Positions 16,178 to 26,207 of a DNA stretch of 64,000 bases are shown here, piece after piece. The stretch lies in NCBI GenBank assembly GCA_947258435.1, contig CAMYID010000023.1:1-64000 (forward strand), read 5' to 3'. The notes under the pieces are model-generated. The model saw only the letters and a list, made by a program, of their open reading frames with translations. It ran no database searches and was not told the origin of the DNA. Position 1 is the first letter of the stretch; every line of letters begins with the position of its first letter. Made by a program: the position numbers and the translations under genes. This DNA is from an uncultured Alphaproteobacteria bacterium (GTDB lineage Bacteria; Pseudomonadota; Alphaproteobacteria; UBA11222).

Positions 16178-17341
16178 CTAGCTATCGAGATAGAGCCCAA
16201 GACCTACAATGCCGGCCAGGAAAAGGGTGTTGAGCAGCAAAATCAGGACAGGCCGCCAACCGACTTCGGCAAGTTTGGCAAAAGAGGTTTTGACGCCAAG
16301 CGCTGCAATCGCGGCCAGCAGGCACCAGCGCGACAAGGTACTGCCCGACTGGGTGAGTTCGGGCGGCATAACCGCGAAACTGTTCAGGGTTACAAGCCCC
16401 AGAAACAGCCACAGAAACCAGGGAATATTCGGTATTTTACGCGCTGTTCTCTGACCATTGGCCTGATCCTGCGCCGCGGAGAAGGCGGCGGCTGTCTGAA
16501 CGAAGATCAGGCTGAGGCACATCACTACCGGCACAAGCATTGCCACGCGTAATAATTTGACGATTGTGGAGGTGTCGCCTGTCAGCTCTGAAATGATGTA
16601 GCCCGCGCCGACCACCTGCGCCACATCGTGAATGGTGCCGCCCAGAAAGATACCCGCGGTAACATTGTCCATCCCAAGCTGGGTGACAAAAGCAGGATAA
16701 AGTACCATCGCAACGGTCGACAGCGTGGTAACGCCGATCACGGTGACAATCGTATTCTGCTCAAGCCGCTGTGATTGCGGCATCACCGATGCGATGGCAA
16801 GCGCCGCCGAAGCCCCGCAGATCGCAACCGCGCCGCCGCTCAGCACCCCCTGCTCGCGCTCAAGCCCCAAAAGGCGGGCTGAAATCACGCTGAACAGGAT
16901 TGTCGCGATCACCGCGCAAACAACAATGGCAAAATTGCTTAAACCAAGCCCCGCAATCTGGTCAAACGTCACGCGCAGTCCAAGCAACCCCACACCAAGG
17001 CGCAGAACACCCCGCGCCGTCAGATCGATACCCGGCTGACATCGCCTATCATCGGACAGAAAATGAAACCCCATCCCCAACAACAGCGCAAACAGCATGA
17101 CAGGCCCGCCATAATGATCTGCAATCCACGCGGCGGCCAGCCCCACGACAATCGCGATCATCAAGCCGGGGGCGATAAGGCGCATATATCGCAGCAACCC
17201 GGCAAGCGACCATTCGGGCGGTGGCGGGGGCGCTTCGACAAGGCCTTCCATCGCATCCCAGGATAAATCGCTGCCCGTCCGGCTGTTCCCTGCCATGTTA
17301 TTTTCCATATCCGGTATGTAGTTTTCGGGCAGAGTAAACAT
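16178..17341 (-). CDS. YeiH/UPF0324 family putative sulfate exporter
   Basis: Multi-TM protein with GVLRLGVGLLGLRVTFDQI and GGTIHDVAQVVGAGY motifs. Confidence 0.85.
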   Translation of the reverse strand: MFTLPENYIPDMENNMAGNSRTGSDLSWDAMEGLVEAPPPPPEWSLAGLLRYMRLIAPGLMIAIVVGLAAAWIADHYGGPVMLFALLLGMGFHFLSDDRRCQPGIDLTARGVLRLGVGLLGLRVTFDQIAGLGLSNFAIVVCAVIATILFSVISARLLGLEREQGVLSGGAVAICGASAALAIASVMPQSQRLEQNTIVTVIGVTTLSTVAMVLYPAFVTQLGMDNVTAGIFLGGTIHDVAQVVGAGYIISELTGDTSTIVKLLRVAMLVPVVMCLSLIFVQTAAAFSAAQDQANGQRTARKIPNIPWFLWLFLGLVTLNSFAVMPPELTQSGSTLSRWCLLAAIAALGVKTSFAKLAEVGWRPVLILLLNTLFLAGIVGLGLYLDS

Positions 17342-17467
17342 GATCAGTTGTTTTTTGCAATTCTGCCTCTTTCATCGCGCGCACGGGTAAGGCACTATGC
17401 GGGTAAGGTAATGTGTCGTGCCGCGCACGCCCATTACGATCAAGAATTAACAATGGGAGGTAAGCTG

Positions 17468-18754
17468 ATGAAAGTCTGTTGGTTTCATCTGATGCCCTAT
17501 ACCGAGCTTCCGGACGATTTTACCCAGAAGCATGACTCCGTCTGGGTCGATATCGACTCGCGCCTGTTCGACCCGAAACGCGCGCATCATATGTATAACG
17601 ACTTCATGGATGAGCTTGAATTTGCCGCGAGCTGCGGATTCGACGCCATCTGCGTGAACGAGCATCACAATAACGGTTATGGGCTGATGCCCTCGCCCAA
17701 TATCATCGCGGCAACCCTTGCCCGCCGGACGACCGAAAGCGGGCCTGCGATCTGCATCATGGGGAATTCGCTCGCGCTCTATAACCCGCCCACCCGCATC
17801 GCCGAGGAAATGGCGATGATCGACTGCATCTCCGGCGGACGGCTGATCGCGGGCTTCCCGGTCGGCACGCCGATGGACACCTGCTATGCATTCGGGGAGA
17901 ATCCGTCGCATCTGCGTGTCAAATATCGCGAGGCACATGATCTGGTGATGCAGGCCTGGACCAATCCGGACACCTTCTCCTTCAACGGGCGCTATCACCA
18001 GATCCCTTACGTGAATATCTGGCCGCGTCCGGTGCAGCAGCCGCATCCGCCGGTCTGGATTCCGGGCGGCGGCTCGGTCGAAACCTTCGAATGGTGCGCC
18101 GAGATGGACTATGTTTATTCCTATCTCAGCTATTTCGGCTACAAGGCCGGCCTTGCCACGATGAATGACTTCTGGGATACGATGTCCCGGCTTGGCAAGG
18201 ACCGTAACCCGTATCGTGCGGGCTTCCTGCAGTTTGTCGGCGTCGCCGAAAGCAAGGAAGAGGCGATGAAGCTCTATAAGGAACCGGCGGAATATTTCTA
18301 TGGCCGCTGTTTGCATGTGGATCCGCGCTATTCCTCGCCCCCGGGCTATACGACCGAGGAAACGATGCGCCGCAAATACAAGTCTCAGGTTGCCGCGGTC
18401 GCTGACAAAAAGGCGGATTCAGAGAAGAAGAGCGGCCTTGGCACCCCGGTTGATATGTCCATCGAATTCATCGAACGCGAAGGCTATGTCATCCTCGGCA
18501 GTCCCGATGAGGTGGCCGAGAAGTTGCGCGAGGTGGCGATCAACATGAATGTCGGCCATCTCATGCTGCTGCTGCAATATGGCAATATGAGCAAGGACCT
18601 TGCGAACTATAACACCAAGCTGTTCGCCGAAAAGGTAATGCCACAGATCCACGGCCTGTTTGACGATGAATGGGAAGATCACTGGTGGCCCAAGCCAATG
18701 CCCAAGCAAGAGCGGGCAATCCCGGCGCCGATCAAGCAGGAGGCCGCGGAGTGA
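17468..18754 (+). CDS. LLM class flavin-dependent oxidoreductase
   Basis: MKVCWFHLMPYTELPDDF...GFDAICVNEHHNNGYGLMPSPN...RIAEEMAMIDCISGGRLIAGFPVG. Confidence 0.9.
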   Translation: MKVCWFHLMPYTELPDDFTQKHDSVWVDIDSRLFDPKRAHHMYNDFMDELEFAASCGFDAICVNEHHNNGYGLMPSPNIIAATLARRTTESGPAICIMGNSLALYNPPTRIAEEMAMIDCISGGRLIAGFPVGTPMDTCYAFGENPSHLRVKYREAHDLVMQAWTNPDTFSFNGRYHQIPYVNIWPRPVQQPHPPVWIPGGGSVETFEWCAEMDYVYSYLSYFGYKAGLATMNDFWDTMSRLGKDRNPYRAGFLQFVGVAESKEEAMKLYKEPAEYFYGRCLHVDPRYSSPPGYTTEETMRRKYKSQVAAVADKKADSEKKSGLGTPVDMSIEFIEREGYVILGSPDEVAEKLREVAINMNVGHLMLLLQYGNMSKDLANYNTKLFAEKVMPQIHGLFDDEWEDHWWPKPMPKQERAIPAPIKQEAAE

Positions 18755-19533
18755 GTGAGTTGAAGGAGCGTAACGTAACGCTGAACGGTGTTGAAACGCG
18801 GATCTGGGAAAAGGGCGAAGGCGAACCGATCGGCTATTTTCCGGGCTTTGGCGGCACACCGCGCTGGCATGCATTTCTTGATGTACTTGCCGAAAACCGC
18901 AAGGTGATCGTGCCCTCGCTACCGGGTTTTCCTGGGGGCGGGCTCGGCCATCTGGAGCTGGACAGCCAGCTTGACTGGGTTATGGCCTGCAATGATCTGC
19001 TTGATCTGGCCGGGCTGAAAGGGTCCGATCTTGTCGGCGTCGGTTTCGGTGGCGCACTTGCCGCCGATGTCGCCGCGGTTTTTCCTGAATCGGTGCGCAA
19101 GCTCGTGCTGATATCGCCCTATGGCCTGTTCATTGACAAGGATCCGATCACTAATATCTGGGCGCAGCGCCCGGGCACAGTGCAGAACATCCTCTGCACC
19201 CATCCCGAACGCTTTCTGGAGTTGACGGCAACGCCCAATGACTATGACCCGACCGAATGGAATATCGAAATGATCCGTGCGGCCGAGGCCGGCGCCCGGT
19301 TCCTGTGGCCGAATGGCAATACCCGTCTGTCAAGGCGTCTGCCGCGCATCAAGCAGCCGACCTTGCTGCTCTGGGGAGCCGAGGACAAGGTGATCCCGCA
19401 ATCCTACGCCAAGATATTTGCCGACGGCATTTCAGGCGAGACAAAGATCGAAACGATCACAGGCGCGGGACATCTTGCGGAACTCGATGAACCCGAAGCA
19501 GTTGCAAAGGCAATCCACGCTTTTACTGGCTAG
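18751..19533 (+). CDS. Alpha/beta hydrolase
   Basis: GTG start overlapping the TGA of the LLM gene; VGVGFGGALAADVAA nucleophile-elbow region; GAGHLAELDEPEA. Confidence 0.85.
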   Translation: MSELKERNVTLNGVETRIWEKGEGEPIGYFPGFGGTPRWHAFLDVLAENRKVIVPSLPGFPGGGLGHLELDSQLDWVMACNDLLDLAGLKGSDLVGVGFGGALAADVAAVFPESVRKLVLISPYGLFIDKDPITNIWAQRPGTVQNILCTHPERFLELTATPNDYDPTEWNIEMIRAAEAGARFLWPNGNTRLSRRLPRIKQPTLLLWGAEDKVIPQSYAKIFADGISGETKIETITGAGHLAELDEPEAVAKAIHAFTG

Positions 19534-19565
19534 CGCGCTGCTTGGCCTCTCAATAGAATGACCGA

Positions 19566-19596
19566 CGGGGGCGGCCCAAGGCTGCCCCCGGTTTTT
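19566..19596 (+). terminator. Rho-independent terminator
   Basis: CGGGGGCGGCCCAAGGCTGCCCCCGGTTTTT stem-loop plus T run. Confidence 0.85.
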
Positions 19597-19721
19597 ATGC
19601 GCGCAGATTTCCATGCGCATAAGCAGCACAAGCATCAACCCCGTCATCCAGGGTAATATTCGGGGCCATACGAAAATGACAGTCTTGCCGGTCGGCAAGC
19701 GGATCAGGGAGGGAAAAGGCA

Positions 19722-20702
19722 ATGAAAGCAATGATATGCGATGCAATTGGCGAACCGGAGGACCTGCGCCTCAAGAACGTCGAGGCACCGGCCATGCGCG
19801 ACGATCAGTTGCGCATCCGCGTATACGCGGCGGCGCTTAATTTCCCTGACATTCTCACCGTACAGGGTAAATACCAGCATAAGCCGCCCCTGCCCTTTGC
19901 GCCCGGCATGGAATGCGCGGGCGAGGTGATCGAAGTCGGCCCCAAGGCACGCGGCGGGTTTCGACCTGGTGACCGGGTGATGGCCAACCCCGGCGTGGGT
20001 TGCCTTGCCGAAGAGGTTTGCGCCCATCCCGACAAGGTCTATGGCATCCCTGACAATGTAACCTTCGAAGCGGCAGCCGGGTTCATCGTGACTTATGGCA
20101 CCGTTTATCACGCCTTTGTCGATCGCGGGGCACTGCGCCCGGGGGAAAGCCTGCTTGTACTCGGTGCGGCGGGGGGCGTCGGGCTATGCGCGGTTGAGCT
20201 TGGCAAGCTGATGGGCGCGCAGGTCATCGCGGCCGCCAGCAGTGATGCAAAGCTGAAACTCTGCGGTGAATATGGGGCCGATCACCTGCTCAATTATAAT
20301 GAGGAGCCGATCAAGGAAACCGTGCTCGGCCTGACCGATGAGCAGGGGGCGGATGTGGTGTTCGATCCGGTTGGCGGCGATGCGACATTTCAGAGCCTGC
20401 GCTGCATGAACCGTGGCGGCAGGCTGCTTATCGTCGGATTTGCCAGCGGCCCGATCCCCGAAATTCCCGCCAACCGCCTGCTGCTGCGGCAATGTCAGGC
20501 GGTAGGGGTTGCCTTCGGTTCCTATGGCGCGCAATTCCCCGACCGGATTCGGGCCAATATGGCGGTGCTGACCGACTGGTGGAAACACGGCATGCTGAAA
20601 CCCCATGTCTCGATGAGCTTCCCGCTTGAGGAAGCGGTCGCCGCAATGAACGCCCTCACCACCCGCAAAGCCACCGGCAAAGTCGTCGTCAAGCTGCGGT
20701 GA
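19722..20702 (+). CDS. NADPH:quinone oxidoreductase / zinc-type alcohol dehydrogenase family (MDR)
   Basis: LVLGAAGGVGLCAVELGKLMGAQVIAAASS Rossmann motif; PGMECAGEVIEVG. Confidence 0.88.
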   Translation: MKAMICDAIGEPEDLRLKNVEAPAMRDDQLRIRVYAAALNFPDILTVQGKYQHKPPLPFAPGMECAGEVIEVGPKARGGFRPGDRVMANPGVGCLAEEVCAHPDKVYGIPDNVTFEAAAGFIVTYGTVYHAFVDRGALRPGESLLVLGAAGGVGLCAVELGKLMGAQVIAAASSDAKLKLCGEYGADHLLNYNEEPIKETVLGLTDEQGADVVFDPVGGDATFQSLRCMNRGGRLLIVGFASGPIPEIPANRLLLRQCQAVGVAFGSYGAQFPDRIRANMAVLTDWWKHGMLKPHVSMSFPLEEAVAAMNALTTRKATGKVVVKLR

Positions 20703-20759
20703 TGCAAATCTGCAAGCCAGCCCTTCAAAGAGCAGGATGAAGCGAACGCGGGCCCTCAC

Positions 20760-22325
20760 CTACCCCACCTGGCGGTCCTGATCTTTCCAATATTGCGCGC
20801 GCAGGGCTTTTTTGTCGGGTTTGCCAAGGCCTGTTACCGGTAGCTCATCGGCAAAGACGATGCTTTTGGGGGTCTGGACAGAGCCCTTGGCCTGCTTCAC
20901 ATGCGCAATCAGCGCGGTCTCATCCACCGCCGCATCCGGGCGCAGGACGACGATACCCATGACCGCTTCCCCCCATTTCGGGTCAGGAACACCAATCACG
21001 GCAGCCATCGCCACCGCGGGATGGGCGGTCAGCACGTCCTCGACCTCGCGCGGGAAGACGTTAAAGCCGCCTGTCACGATCATATCCTTGGAGCGATCGA
21101 CGATATAGATGAAGCCGCGCTCATCCATCCGCGCCATATCACCGGTATGGAGCCAACCGCCTCTGAGCGTTGCGGCGGTTTCTTCGGGTCGCTTCCAATA
21201 TTCAACCATGGTATTGGGGCTGCGGAAGCAAATCTCCCCGACCTCCCCCTGGGGCACTTCATTGAGCTCCTCATCGAGGATGCGGACCAGATTGCCCGGC
21301 ATCGGCCGGCCGCAGGAGGCAAGCGGTTCGGGATCCTCCGGATCGTGATCGGACTGCCGCAGACTGCACCCCATGGCCGTGACCTCGGTCTGCCCATAAG
21401 CCTGGGTAAACACGGCTCCAAACCGCGTCATCGCCTCCTTCAGTCGTGTCGGCGACATGGGGGCGGCGCCATAAAGCATGGTCTGCAGACTGGCGACATC
21501 GGTGCGTTCGAGCGCGGGATGATCAAGCAGGACATAAATCATGGTCGGCACCAGAAAGCCCACCGTGATTTTCTCCCGCGCAATCGTGTCGAGATATTCT
21601 TCCGGATCAAAGCCGGCGAGCAGATGTACCGTCCCGCCAAGCAGGAATGTCGGCGGTATAAGCGCACCGGCAGCATGTGAAATCGGCGTCGCCGCCAATG
21701 TCCGTGCCTCGCCCGGCCAGTCCCAGCCATGCAGTGCGATGAGATAGGAGGAAACAAAGCTTGTATGCCGGTGCACAACCCCCTTGGGGCGACCGGTCGT
21801 CCCGCCGGTATAAAGGATATAGGCGATATCGTCGGGATCCCCCATATCGGTGAGCGGAGCGGGTGACAAGCCCGCCGCCTGCGCGGACAGATCGTCCATC
21901 CCTTCAGCAGGACCAAAGCTCAGGCAGCGCATCTGCGGCGCAGCATCAGCCACCGCACGCCCCTTTTCGGCATAACCGTCCGCATCGACGATCAGGGTCG
22001 TGATTTCCGCATCCTCGACGATAAACTGGTGATCGGCGACCGAACCAAGCGGATGCAGCCAGGTCAGCCGCGCGCCCAGATGGGCAAGCGCTGCCTGTAC
22101 AAACACGGCTTCCGCCCGGTTCGCGGTCAGCATGGCAACCGCATCGCCGCGCCCCACCCCGCGCGCGGCAAGCGCCTGGGTGAATTTGCTGATCTCCTCC
22201 CCCATCGCGCGGTAGCTATAGCGCTGATCGCGGCAGACCAGCGCCTCACGGTCGGGATAGCGCGCAATCGCCATGCGGAAAATCTCACCAACGGTGCAGG
22301 TAGCGTGTACATTCGCCTGGGGCAT
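20760..22325 (-). CDS. AMP-dependent acyl-CoA synthetase
   Basis: YTGGTTGRPKGVVH; QTEVT; WLHTGDMARMDERGFIYIVDRSKDMIVTGG. Confidence 0.92.
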   Translation of the reverse strand: MPQANVHATCTVGEIFRMAIARYPDREALVCRDQRYSYRAMGEEISKFTQALAARGVGRGDAVAMLTANRAEAVFVQAALAHLGARLTWLHPLGSVADHQFIVEDAEITTLIVDADGYAEKGRAVADAAPQMRCLSFGPAEGMDDLSAQAAGLSPAPLTDMGDPDDIAYILYTGGTTGRPKGVVHRHTSFVSSYLIALHGWDWPGEARTLAATPISHAAGALIPPTFLLGGTVHLLAGFDPEEYLDTIAREKITVGFLVPTMIYVLLDHPALERTDVASLQTMLYGAAPMSPTRLKEAMTRFGAVFTQAYGQTEVTAMGCSLRQSDHDPEDPEPLASCGRPMPGNLVRILDEELNEVPQGEVGEICFRSPNTMVEYWKRPEETAATLRGGWLHTGDMARMDERGFIYIVDRSKDMIVTGGFNVFPREVEDVLTAHPAVAMAAVIGVPDPKWGEAVMGIVVLRPDAAVDETALIAHVKQAKGSVQTPKSIVFADELPVTGLGKPDKKALRAQYWKDQDRQVG

Positions 22326-22385
22326 TTCAGATCCTCCTTGTATTTTTTGTCGGGCAGTATTGGGGCGGTCCGTTACTGCTCCAGA

Positions 22386-23612
22386 TCAGTCGATAATCGC
22401 CTGATAGGCCAGTGTCTTCATTTCCCGCCGTAACGGATAAGCTGAAGACGGCATAAGCTGCGTCAGCAGAATTCCGATCATATCCTCACCAGGGTCAATC
22501 CAGAACATGGTGCTGGCCGCCCCGCCCCAGGCATATTCCCCCGCTGTCCCGATAACCTGCGCGCGCGCAGGGTCAAGCATCACCGAAAAACCAAGTCCAA
22601 AACCGATCCCGTCATAGCTTGTCTCGCTGAATACCGCCTGGCCCATGCTGGTGAGATCGCCGCCAGACGGCAGATGATTAAGCGTCATATATTCAACGGT
22701 CTTGCGGCCAAGCAGCCTTTCGCCCGCAACTTCCCCCTTATTGAGCAGCATGCAGCAAAACCGCAGATAGTCGGCGGCAGTCGAGGCAAGCCCGCCGCCG
22801 CCAGACAAAAATACCGGTGTCTCGAGATAACGGCTTTCTCCGGGCGGATCGGCCAGCATCAGGCTGCCATCCTTGCGGCGGGAATAGTTTGCTGTCAGAC
22901 GGTCGATTTTGTCGCGCGATACCTGGAACGCTGTGTCGCACATGCCAAGCGGGTCGAGGATACGCTCCGCAAAGAACCGGTCAAGCGGCTGACCGGAGAT
23001 CACCTCGACAAGATGGCCCAGCACATCGGTTGCCATGGAATAGTTCCAGCGCGCACCTGGCTGAAACTGAAGCGGCAGCGCGGCCAGTTTTTCAATCGTC
23101 TCCCGCGTCGAATAGGGTGAGGTCGCACCTTCCAGTTTTTCACGCCGGTACATCGCGTCAACCGGCGAGCTGCCCATGAAGGAATAGGTCAGACCAGAAG
23201 TATGGGTCAGCAAGTCGCGAAAGGTGATATCGCGTTCCGCCGGTACGGTTTCAGGTGCGCGCATCGTGCCGCCCACAAAAACCTCCATATCGGAAAATAC
23301 CGGCAGGAAAGCGCGAACCGGATCGTCGAGCTGAAAATGTCCTTCCTCGTAAAGCATCATGATCGCAACCGAGGTAAGCGGCTTGGTCATCGAATAAATC
23401 CGGAAGATCGCATCCTCGCGCATGGGCGTACCGGATTCCACATCCATATTGCCGATGGCGGACAGATGCGCGGTTTCCCCATGCCGGTGGACAAGGGTGA
23501 CAAGGCCCGCAAGCTTGCCCTCATCCACATAGCGCTGAAAATGCGCCGGAATCCGGGCAAGCCGGTCCGCATTCATGCCGGATTGATCCGACCGCCCGCT
23601 GGCTGCCGCCAT
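22386..23612 (-). CDS. Serine hydrolase, beta-lactamase class C family
   Basis: RIYSMTKPLTSVA (SxxK), YSMATDVLG; exact start uncertain. Confidence 0.85.
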   Translation of the reverse strand: MAAASGRSDQSGMNADRLARIPAHFQRYVDEGKLAGLVTLVHRHGETAHLSAIGNMDVESGTPMREDAIFRIYSMTKPLTSVAIMMLYEEGHFQLDDPVRAFLPVFSDMEVFVGGTMRAPETVPAERDITFRDLLTHTSGLTYSFMGSSPVDAMYRREKLEGATSPYSTRETIEKLAALPLQFQPGARWNYSMATDVLGHLVEVISGQPLDRFFAERILDPLGMCDTAFQVSRDKIDRLTANYSRRKDGSLMLADPPGESRYLETPVFLSGGGGLASTAADYLRFCCMLLNKGEVAGERLLGRKTVEYMTLNHLPSGGDLTSMGQAVFSETSYDGIGFGLGFSVMLDPARAQVIGTAGEYAWGGAASTMFWIDPGEDMIGILLTQLMPSSAYPLRREMKTLAYQAIID

Positions 23613-23617
23613 GACCG

Positions 23618-24349
23618 CTACTCCTCCATGCCGTGTAAAATTTCCGCAAGCCCGCAAATGATCCGATCCGGTATAGCCGGCGCATCCCCGGGCAGGCCGC
23701 TGGCTTTGTGATCATGCCAGACTGTATGAATACCAAGCTTTTGCGGCGCGGCAACCTCCCACTCCAGATTATCGCCGACAATCCAGCTATCTTCCGCCGC
23801 AACACCGAATATATCGAGAATGTTGAGGTAAGAACCCGGTTCGGGCTTGCCGATACCAGCCTCTTCTTCGATCTGGATATGTTCGAAGCGGTGTTCGAGA
23901 TCAAACCGTTCGATCTTGGGGCGCTGCATCCGGCTTTCGCCATTGGTAATCAACGCCAGCCGCACACCGCGTTCGCGCAGACGATCAAGGGTTTCATGCG
24001 CATCGGGAAACAGCGCCATCTCCCGATCACGCAGTGCCTGGAACGCTTCTGATACCGCCTCACTCAGGGCCTGGTCTTTAATTCCAGCGGCAGACAGCCC
24101 CTGATGGGTAATCTCAAACCGGTTCCGGGCAAGGTTAAGCCGGCCTTCCCGATGCCGCGCGCGATCGGCCCAGAAAGCGCGGGCCGCGACCGTGATCGCC
24201 TCCGCCGCCACTGCAGTGGCGACACCGTCAAGCGATGTTTCAAACGGGTCAAGCGTCCGCTGCCACGCCGCCAGCGGGTCACCGCTATAGGCCGAAATAA
24301 GCGTATCATCCATGTCGAACATGACAAGACGCGGCAGTTTCATGGCCAT
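23618..24349 (-). CDS. HAD family hydrolase
   Basis: LVMFDMDDTLI...LALITNGESRMQRPKIERF...SWIVGDNLEWEVAAPQKLG. Confidence 0.85.
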   Translation of the reverse strand: MAMKLPRLVMFDMDDTLISAYSGDPLAAWQRTLDPFETSLDGVATAVAAEAITVAARAFWADRARHREGRLNLARNRFEITHQGLSAAGIKDQALSEAVSEAFQALRDREMALFPDAHETLDRLRERGVRLALITNGESRMQRPKIERFDLEHRFEHIQIEEEAGIGKPEPGSYLNILDIFGVAAEDSWIVGDNLEWEVAAPQKLGIHTVWHDHKASGLPGDAPAIPDRIICGLAEILHGMEE

Positions 24350-25035
24350 TTCTCCGCACCGCGCAACAATCCGGTCAGATCCGGAAGTTCTGTCGCTTCC
24401 TCCGCGCCCCGCAGGCGGGGCACACAGACAAGCGGCACATCACCGCTAAACCGCGCGATGGTCGCCCGGGTTTCGTCAAGCGGCACACCGCTATCCTCGC
24501 TTTCGCTGATGACGATACCGGCAAGCGGCACGCCTGGCTTTGCAAGACTGTCAAGCGCGCTCAGCGTATGACTGATCGTACCCAGATAACTGCCCACCAC
24601 GAGGATTGCCGGAATGCCGAGCGCCGCCATCCAGTCGCGCACCAGATCACGCTCATTCAGCGGCACCATGACGCCGCCAACCCCCTCTATCAGCAGAAAC
24701 TCCTCTGGTCCGGTCATTGCTGTGCGGCAGAAAGCAACAATTTCATCCAGATTGAGGCTCTTGCCCTCGCGCCGCGCCGCCATATCCGGGGACAAAGGCG
24801 CGGTAAACCGCCAGGGTGACATGGCCGCAATTGCATGGGCATCGGGGGGCCTTGCCATGGCGGCGAGCAGATGCGCGGTATCGCTTTCAGCAAACCGCTC
24901 ATCGCTGTAATCGCTGATCACAGGCTTCAGGGCATTGACGGCAAAGCCTGCGGTACGCAATTGCCGCAGCATCAGGCAGGTCACGAAGGTCTTGCCGATC
25001 TCGGTCCCTGACGAGGTGATGAAGAACGGCGTCAT
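24340..25035 (-). CDS. bioD: Dethiobiotin synthase
   Basis: FFITSSGTEIGKTFVTC P-loop, LKPVISDY, EGVGGVMVPLNE; overlaps bioF. Confidence 0.92.
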   Translation of the reverse strand: MTPFFITSSGTEIGKTFVTCLMLRQLRTAGFAVNALKPVISDYSDERFAESDTAHLLAAMARPPDAHAIAAMSPWRFTAPLSPDMAARREGKSLNLDEIVAFCRTAMTGPEEFLLIEGVGGVMVPLNERDLVRDWMAALGIPAILVVGSYLGTISHTLSALDSLAKPGVPLAGIVISESEDSGVPLDETRATIARFSGDVPLVCVPRLRGAEEATELPDLTGLLRGAEKWP

Positions 25036-26198
25036 ACGACCCTCATCGGCAGAACATGTTGCCGCACCGTCGCAACCAACCGGTCGATATCCGTATCATG
25101 ATGGTCCGCGCAAAATGTGAAACGCAGCCTTGCGGTACCGTCGGGCACGGTGGGCGGGCGGATCGCGGTCACAAGAAACCCCTGCGCAACCAGAAATTCT
25201 GACGCGCGCAGGGCAACATCCGCCGGCCCCAAAATCAGCGGCACGATCGGACTTTGTGCATCGGGAAGATTGAGCCCACGGGTAAAGCGCCGCGCCTTGG
25301 CAAGCGGCAGCGCGCATCGTTCGGGCTCGGTTTCAATAATTTCCACGGCCTTGTCCGCCGCCGCAACGACGCCCGCGGGCAATCCCGTTGAATAGACAAG
25401 CGTGCGCGCACGGCTGCGCACAAGTTCAATCACCGGGCGCGAGGCGCATAGATAACCGCCATACCCTCCCACAGCCTTGGACAAGGTGCCCATCTGCAAG
25501 GGCACATCGGCCTTCTCCCCCTCCAGAAAACTGCTGCCACGGCCACCGCCGACAACGCCGATCCCATGCGCATCATCGGTCATCAACCAGGCATCATGAC
25601 GACGTGCAAGGGCGGCAAGTTCGGTAACGGGCGCAAGATCGCCATCCATGCTGAACACGCCATCGGTCAAGATCAGACAATGGCGGAACTCTGCCCGCCG
25701 GTTGGCAAGGATCTCAGCCGCATGCGCAAGCTCATTATGGCGGAAAATGATTTGTGTCGCCCGGCTCAACTGCCCCCCGGCAAGCAAACAGGCATGGCTT
25801 AACGCATCGGCAAGAATAAGATCACCCGCCCCCACAAGTGCCGGAATAATCCCCAGATTGGCAAGATAACCACTGCCGAAAACACAGGCATCCTCCGTTC
25901 CCTTCAGCCGCGCAAGGCGCGCTTCCAACCTGCCGAACAGCGAATGATTGCCGGTGACAAGCCGCGATGCCCCCGCACCGGCGCCAAGCTTTTCGGTCGC
26001 ATCATTTGCCGCGCGCTTCACCGCAGGGTGCTGACTTAGATTGAGATAGTCATTGCAGCAGAAGGAAAGCAGATCGTGCCCCTCGCGCCGGGCCATGCCT
26101 TCGGGGCCGCGATCCGTATCGATCAGTTTACGGCGCAAATTCTGCGCTTCGAGAGCTGCAAGTTTCGCCGTGGCGAATTGATCAAGGCTGTCGGTCAT
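25032..26198 (-). CDS. bioF: 8-amino-7-oxononanoate synthase
   Basis: CCNDYLNLSQHP; DDAHGIGVVGG; GTLSKAVGGYGGY. Confidence 0.93.
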   Translation of the reverse strand: MTDSLDQFATAKLAALEAQNLRRKLIDTDRGPEGMARREGHDLLSFCCNDYLNLSQHPAVKRAANDATEKLGAGAGASRLVTGNHSLFGRLEARLARLKGTEDACVFGSGYLANLGIIPALVGAGDLILADALSHACLLAGGQLSRATQIIFRHNELAHAAEILANRRAEFRHCLILTDGVFSMDGDLAPVTELAALARRHDAWLMTDDAHGIGVVGGGRGSSFLEGEKADVPLQMGTLSKAVGGYGGYLCASRPVIELVRSRARTLVYSTGLPAGVVAAADKAVEIIETEPERCALPLAKARRFTRGLNLPDAQSPIVPLILGPADVALRASEFLVAQGFLVTAIRPPTVPDGTARLRFTFCADHHDTDIDRLVATVRQHVLPMRVV

Positions 26199-26207
26199 CG
26201 ATATCCG

